Source of the DNA: Planctomycetaceae bacterium | GTDB lineage: Bacteria > Planctomycetota > Planctomycetia > Pirellulales > Thermoguttaceae | Direction of reading: 5' to 3' | DNA: 64,000 bases | NCBI GenBank assembly: GCA_021372005.1 | Contig: JAJFVC010000026.1 | Coordinates: forward strand, 1 to 64,000 | Shown here: in pieces, positions 62,239-64,000 of the stretch | Layout of the letters: each line of letters begins with the position of its first letter | How positions within the stretch are numbered: position 1 is the first letter of the stretch | The notes under the pieces: model-generated | What the model was told of the DNA's origin: nothing | Seen by the model: only the letters and a program-made list of their open reading frames with translations | The model's database searches: none | Translations under genes and position numbers: made by a program

Positions 62239-63324
62239 TTAATTAGGCGGCTGAACCGGAATGCGATCCGCCATACTGCCGAGCAGAGAGAACGTAGACC
62301 CATCCATCGTCGCATTGAGCGACCGGACGGAACCATCGCCGAAGCAGAAGTTGCACACGCCCGGATGATCGCTGCCCGGCGACCCGCGCATGCCGTTGTT
62401 GATCAATGGTCCCTTGCTCTCGGTGGAACTGGTGTCACCTCCGCTGTTGTAGACGATGCCCGTGCTAAACAGCGAACTGATGCTGCCGACCGGCCAACCA
62501 TCCCAACTGAGTTGCGGACCCGTGCTCGAGTTGTACGTCGTGGTGCTCACGGACGTAATACGTTGCAGCTCGCCCGCGAAGATCGTGTTCGACGCTCCGT
62601 CGACCAACGACTGGAATCCGGAGGCCTCGTTCGCCCAGCAGAAGACGCCCTTCCGCTTGGCAAAGCTGTCGGCCGAGGTGAGAGACGAAGCAAGAGCGTC
62701 TCCCTTGTAATCATACGTCGGGGCATTCGCAGTGTTCAAAACGGTGTCGACCCAACGCACACGACCCGCGCATCCGCCGTAGTCGTTGCCGCCACCCGAC
62801 CAACCCGTGCTGTTCGGGACGACCAAGTTGGTGTCCACACCCGAACGGAGCCCAGTTCGCCGGCTGGGGCAATAGAACGCCTTAATATCCAAGGACGCAG
62901 GATGAGACTTCGAGTAGCCCGAGGGCACAGGAACAATGCCATTGTTGAGGACGCACGTGTCTTTGTCAGTAAAATTCCACGCCTTGAAGAGCGTATCCAA
63001 TTCCATATAAGGAAGAATTCGCAGCATCCAACTCGTGCCGTGCGAACCAGTCATCGTACCGGCGGACCAGCCGTCATAGGACCCCACCACCGAAGAAACC
63101 GTCCCCACGATGCACGCCGGCGGGAACACGCGGTTCGCCGCGGCGTAACTGTGCGCAGCCAAACCCAATTGTTTGAGTTGGTTGGTGCACTGCATTCGCC
63201 GCGCGGCCTCGCGCGCGGCTTGCACTGCCGGCAAGAGCAGTGCAATCAAGATGCCGATGATCGTGATGACCACCAGCAGCTCCACCAAGGTGAAGCCAAC
63301 GCGTCGCACTCGCACTGAAGACAT
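62239..63324 (-). CDS. DUF1559 prepilin-type protein
   Basis: A 361-residue protein of the large planctomycete DUF1559 family. The N-terminus has the type IV prepilin cleavage and methylation motif with a hydrophobic helix (VGFTLVELLVVITIIGILIALLLPAVQ, cleavage after Gly). A long extracytoplasmic domain follows, and the C-terminal motif is HPGVCNFCFGDGSVR (the HX9DG signature). The role is unknown; pseudopilin or surface structure is suggested. AGGAGAGG precedes the ATG at 63324, and a promoter is at 63398-63427. Confidence 0.92.
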   Translation of the reverse strand: MSSVRVRRVGFTLVELLVVITIIGILIALLLPAVQAAREAARRMQCTNQLKQLGLAAHSYAAANRVFPPACIVGTVSSVVGSYDGWSAGTMTGSHGTSWMLRILPYMELDTLFKAWNFTDKDTCVLNNGIVPVPSGYSKSHPASLDIKAFYCPSRRTGLRSGVDTNLVVPNSTGWSGGGNDYGGCAGRVRWVDTVLNTANAPTYDYKGDALASSLTSADSFAKRKGVFCWANEASGFQSLVDGASNTIFAGELQRITSVSTTTYNSSTGPQLSWDGWPVGSISSLFSTGIVYNSGGDTSSTESKGPLINNGMRGSPGSDHPGVCNFCFGDGSVRSLNATMDGSTFSLLGSMADRIPVQPPN

Positions 63325-63668
63325 AATACCTCTCCTATAAATCCGACAACGACCAACCAAGCGCCGCCCACAGTGAGACGACGCTAATGCTCTGCTCATT
63401 AAACCACAATTCGTTCATTTCCGTCAAGCGCTACGCGGAAAAACACAAAAAAACAACCAAGACGAATTATAAGGCACCCCACCAAACTACTACAATATAG
63501 CCTGATACGGATCCACCGAAGCGATCGATCACGAGGGAGACCAGGTCGCCTCCGTCCGCCCGAATCGGCGTCCTACGGCCGCCCGACGCTTCAGCGGCTT
63601 TTTCCTCGCTTTCCACGACGATCCAACAGCCGTAGTGGTAATATACCGCGCATTTCCGCGTTGTCTGC
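63325..63668. other. intergenic region between uvrC and the DUF1559 gene
   Basis: 344 bp on the minus strand between the uvrC stop and the DUF1559 start. It contains the DUF1559 promoter candidate; frames crossing it are not convincing as genes. No further RNA or repeat was recognised. Confidence 0.45.
63398..63427 (-). promoter_or_regulatory. candidate promoter of the DUF1559 gene
   Basis: On the minus strand TTGACG (63422-63427), an 18-nt spacer and TTTAAT (63398-63403), about 75 nt before the start codon. Confidence 0.5.
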
Positions 63669-64000
63669 TCATTCGCCCGCATCGCCCAACTGCGATCTCT
63701 TGCGCAACAGGTGATGATAGTGCTGGGCAAATCGATGGGCCTCGTCGCGGACGTATTGCAGCAACCGCAACGCATAACTGTGCCGACTCAGCCGCAACGG
63801 CTCTTTCTCATCCGGCTGAAAGACCAGTTCCTCGCGTTTGGCCAGCGAGATGACGCGCTGTGCGACGCCTAACGATTGCAAAGCGGACATGGCAGCGTGC
63901 AACTGTCCCAAACCGCCGTCGACAAGCAGCAAATCGGGCGGCGATTGTCCTTCTCGCTCCAGATGCTCGAATCGCCGAGCGACCGCCTCAAAGATGCTGG
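63669..64000 (-). CDS. uvrC: excinuclease ABC subunit C, C-terminal part (cut by the window edge)
   Basis: The last roughly 110 residues of UvrC. They include PDLLLVDGGLGQLHAAMSALQSLG (the RNase-H-like nuclease region), ISLAKREELVF and LRLSRHSYALRLLQYVRDEAHRFAQHYHHLLRKR, the conserved C-terminal sequence of UvrC. The frame is open across the window end at 64000, so the start lies outside. UvrC makes the dual incisions of nucleotide excision repair. The usual helix-hairpin-helix tail seems absent: the protein stops about 12 residues after HLLRKR. Confidence 0.88.
   Translation of the reverse strand, partial: SIFEAVARRFEHLEREGQSPPDLLLVDGGLGQLHAAMSALQSLGVAQRVISLAKREELVFQPDEKEPLRLSRHSYALRLLQYVRDEAHRFAQHYHHLLRKRSQLGDAGE

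Noticed and set aside
61039-63318. A 759-codon plus-strand frame across prs, the truncated gene and the DUF1559 gene
   Set aside because: It crosses three well-supported minus-strand features and a terminator and has shadow-like composition.

Overview
The window looks like a chromosomal segment of a GC-rich planctomycete, probably of the Pirellulales type (inference from gene content). Supporting signs are a 23S rRNA gene with no 16S rRNA gene next to it, a DUF1559 prepilin-like protein with the HX9DG-type C-terminus, a giant alpha-2-macroglobulin-like protein, an orphan OleC-type ligase, a 43-residue lysine-rich histone-H1-like protein and an L9 protein with a basic N-terminal extension. No insertion sequence, prophage, integrase or CRISPR array was seen. 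Gene content is mostly housekeeping, with conserved lineage-specific proteins.

Layout. 0-2.2 kb: the 5' part of a 23S rRNA gene (minus), with its own tandem promoters and a boxA-like site. 2.4-4.5 kb: a Gfo/Idh/MocA oxidoreductase and a secreted thioredoxin-like protein. 4.7-8.1 kb: a translation operon, rplY-pth-rpsF-ssb-rplI-trmL. 8.2-14.2 kb: a Tyr/Pro-rich exported protein, an initiator tRNA, a 3-hydroxyisobutyrate-dehydrogenase-like enzyme, a membrane spermidine-synthase-like protein coupled to an SDR, and a nucleotidyltransferase/small-protein pair. 14.2-20.4 kb: the 2065-residue macroglobulin. 20.7-25.0 kb: a PfkB-type kinase, aroA, a zinc-ribbon protein, a small exported protein and a cyclophilin lipoprotein. 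25.2-31.9 kb: an ABC export operon, hslV-hslU and a CinA-like protein. 32-35.2 kb: a second MG2-type membrane protein and the H1-like gene. 35.2-39 kb: rnc, tsaE, thiL and an HtrA protease. 39-43.4 kb: small proteins, mntP, the OleC-like ligase and a candidate small RNA. 43.4-49.9 kb: cdsA, murG, mraY, murF and murE (all minus). 50-55.4 kb: an HTH-EIIA protein with a pseudo-receiver partner, a PIN/TRAM protein, a phosphohexomutase and an HdeD-like protein. 55.6-64 kb: pyruvate:ferredoxin oxidoreductase, a galactokinase-like kinase, prs, a truncated NTP-transferase, a DUF1559 protein and the 3' part of uvrC.

How the genes work together. Translation and RNA functions (23S, tRNA-fMet, L25, S6, L9, Pth, TrmL, RNase III, TsaE) and envelope assembly (MurE, MurF, MraY, MurG, CdsA) dominate. 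The MurE DNPR motif points to meso-diaminopimelate peptidoglycan. The pyruvate:ferredoxin oxidoreductase implies anaerobic or facultative metabolism (inference). HslVU, HtrA, the macroglobulin and the cyclophilin form a protein-quality and protease-control theme.

The observations most worth following up are a promoter-plus-hairpin small RNA candidate at 43.2-43.4 kb, an HTH-EIIA/pseudo-receiver pair, a tryptophan-rich insertion in the macroglobulin, short GTGGAGAG-type repeats translated in frame inside MraY, MurG and a regulator, and several genes whose -10 box lies about 6 nt before the start codon, suggesting leaderless mRNAs. Hand-placed promoter and hairpin coordinates may be off by one or two bases.
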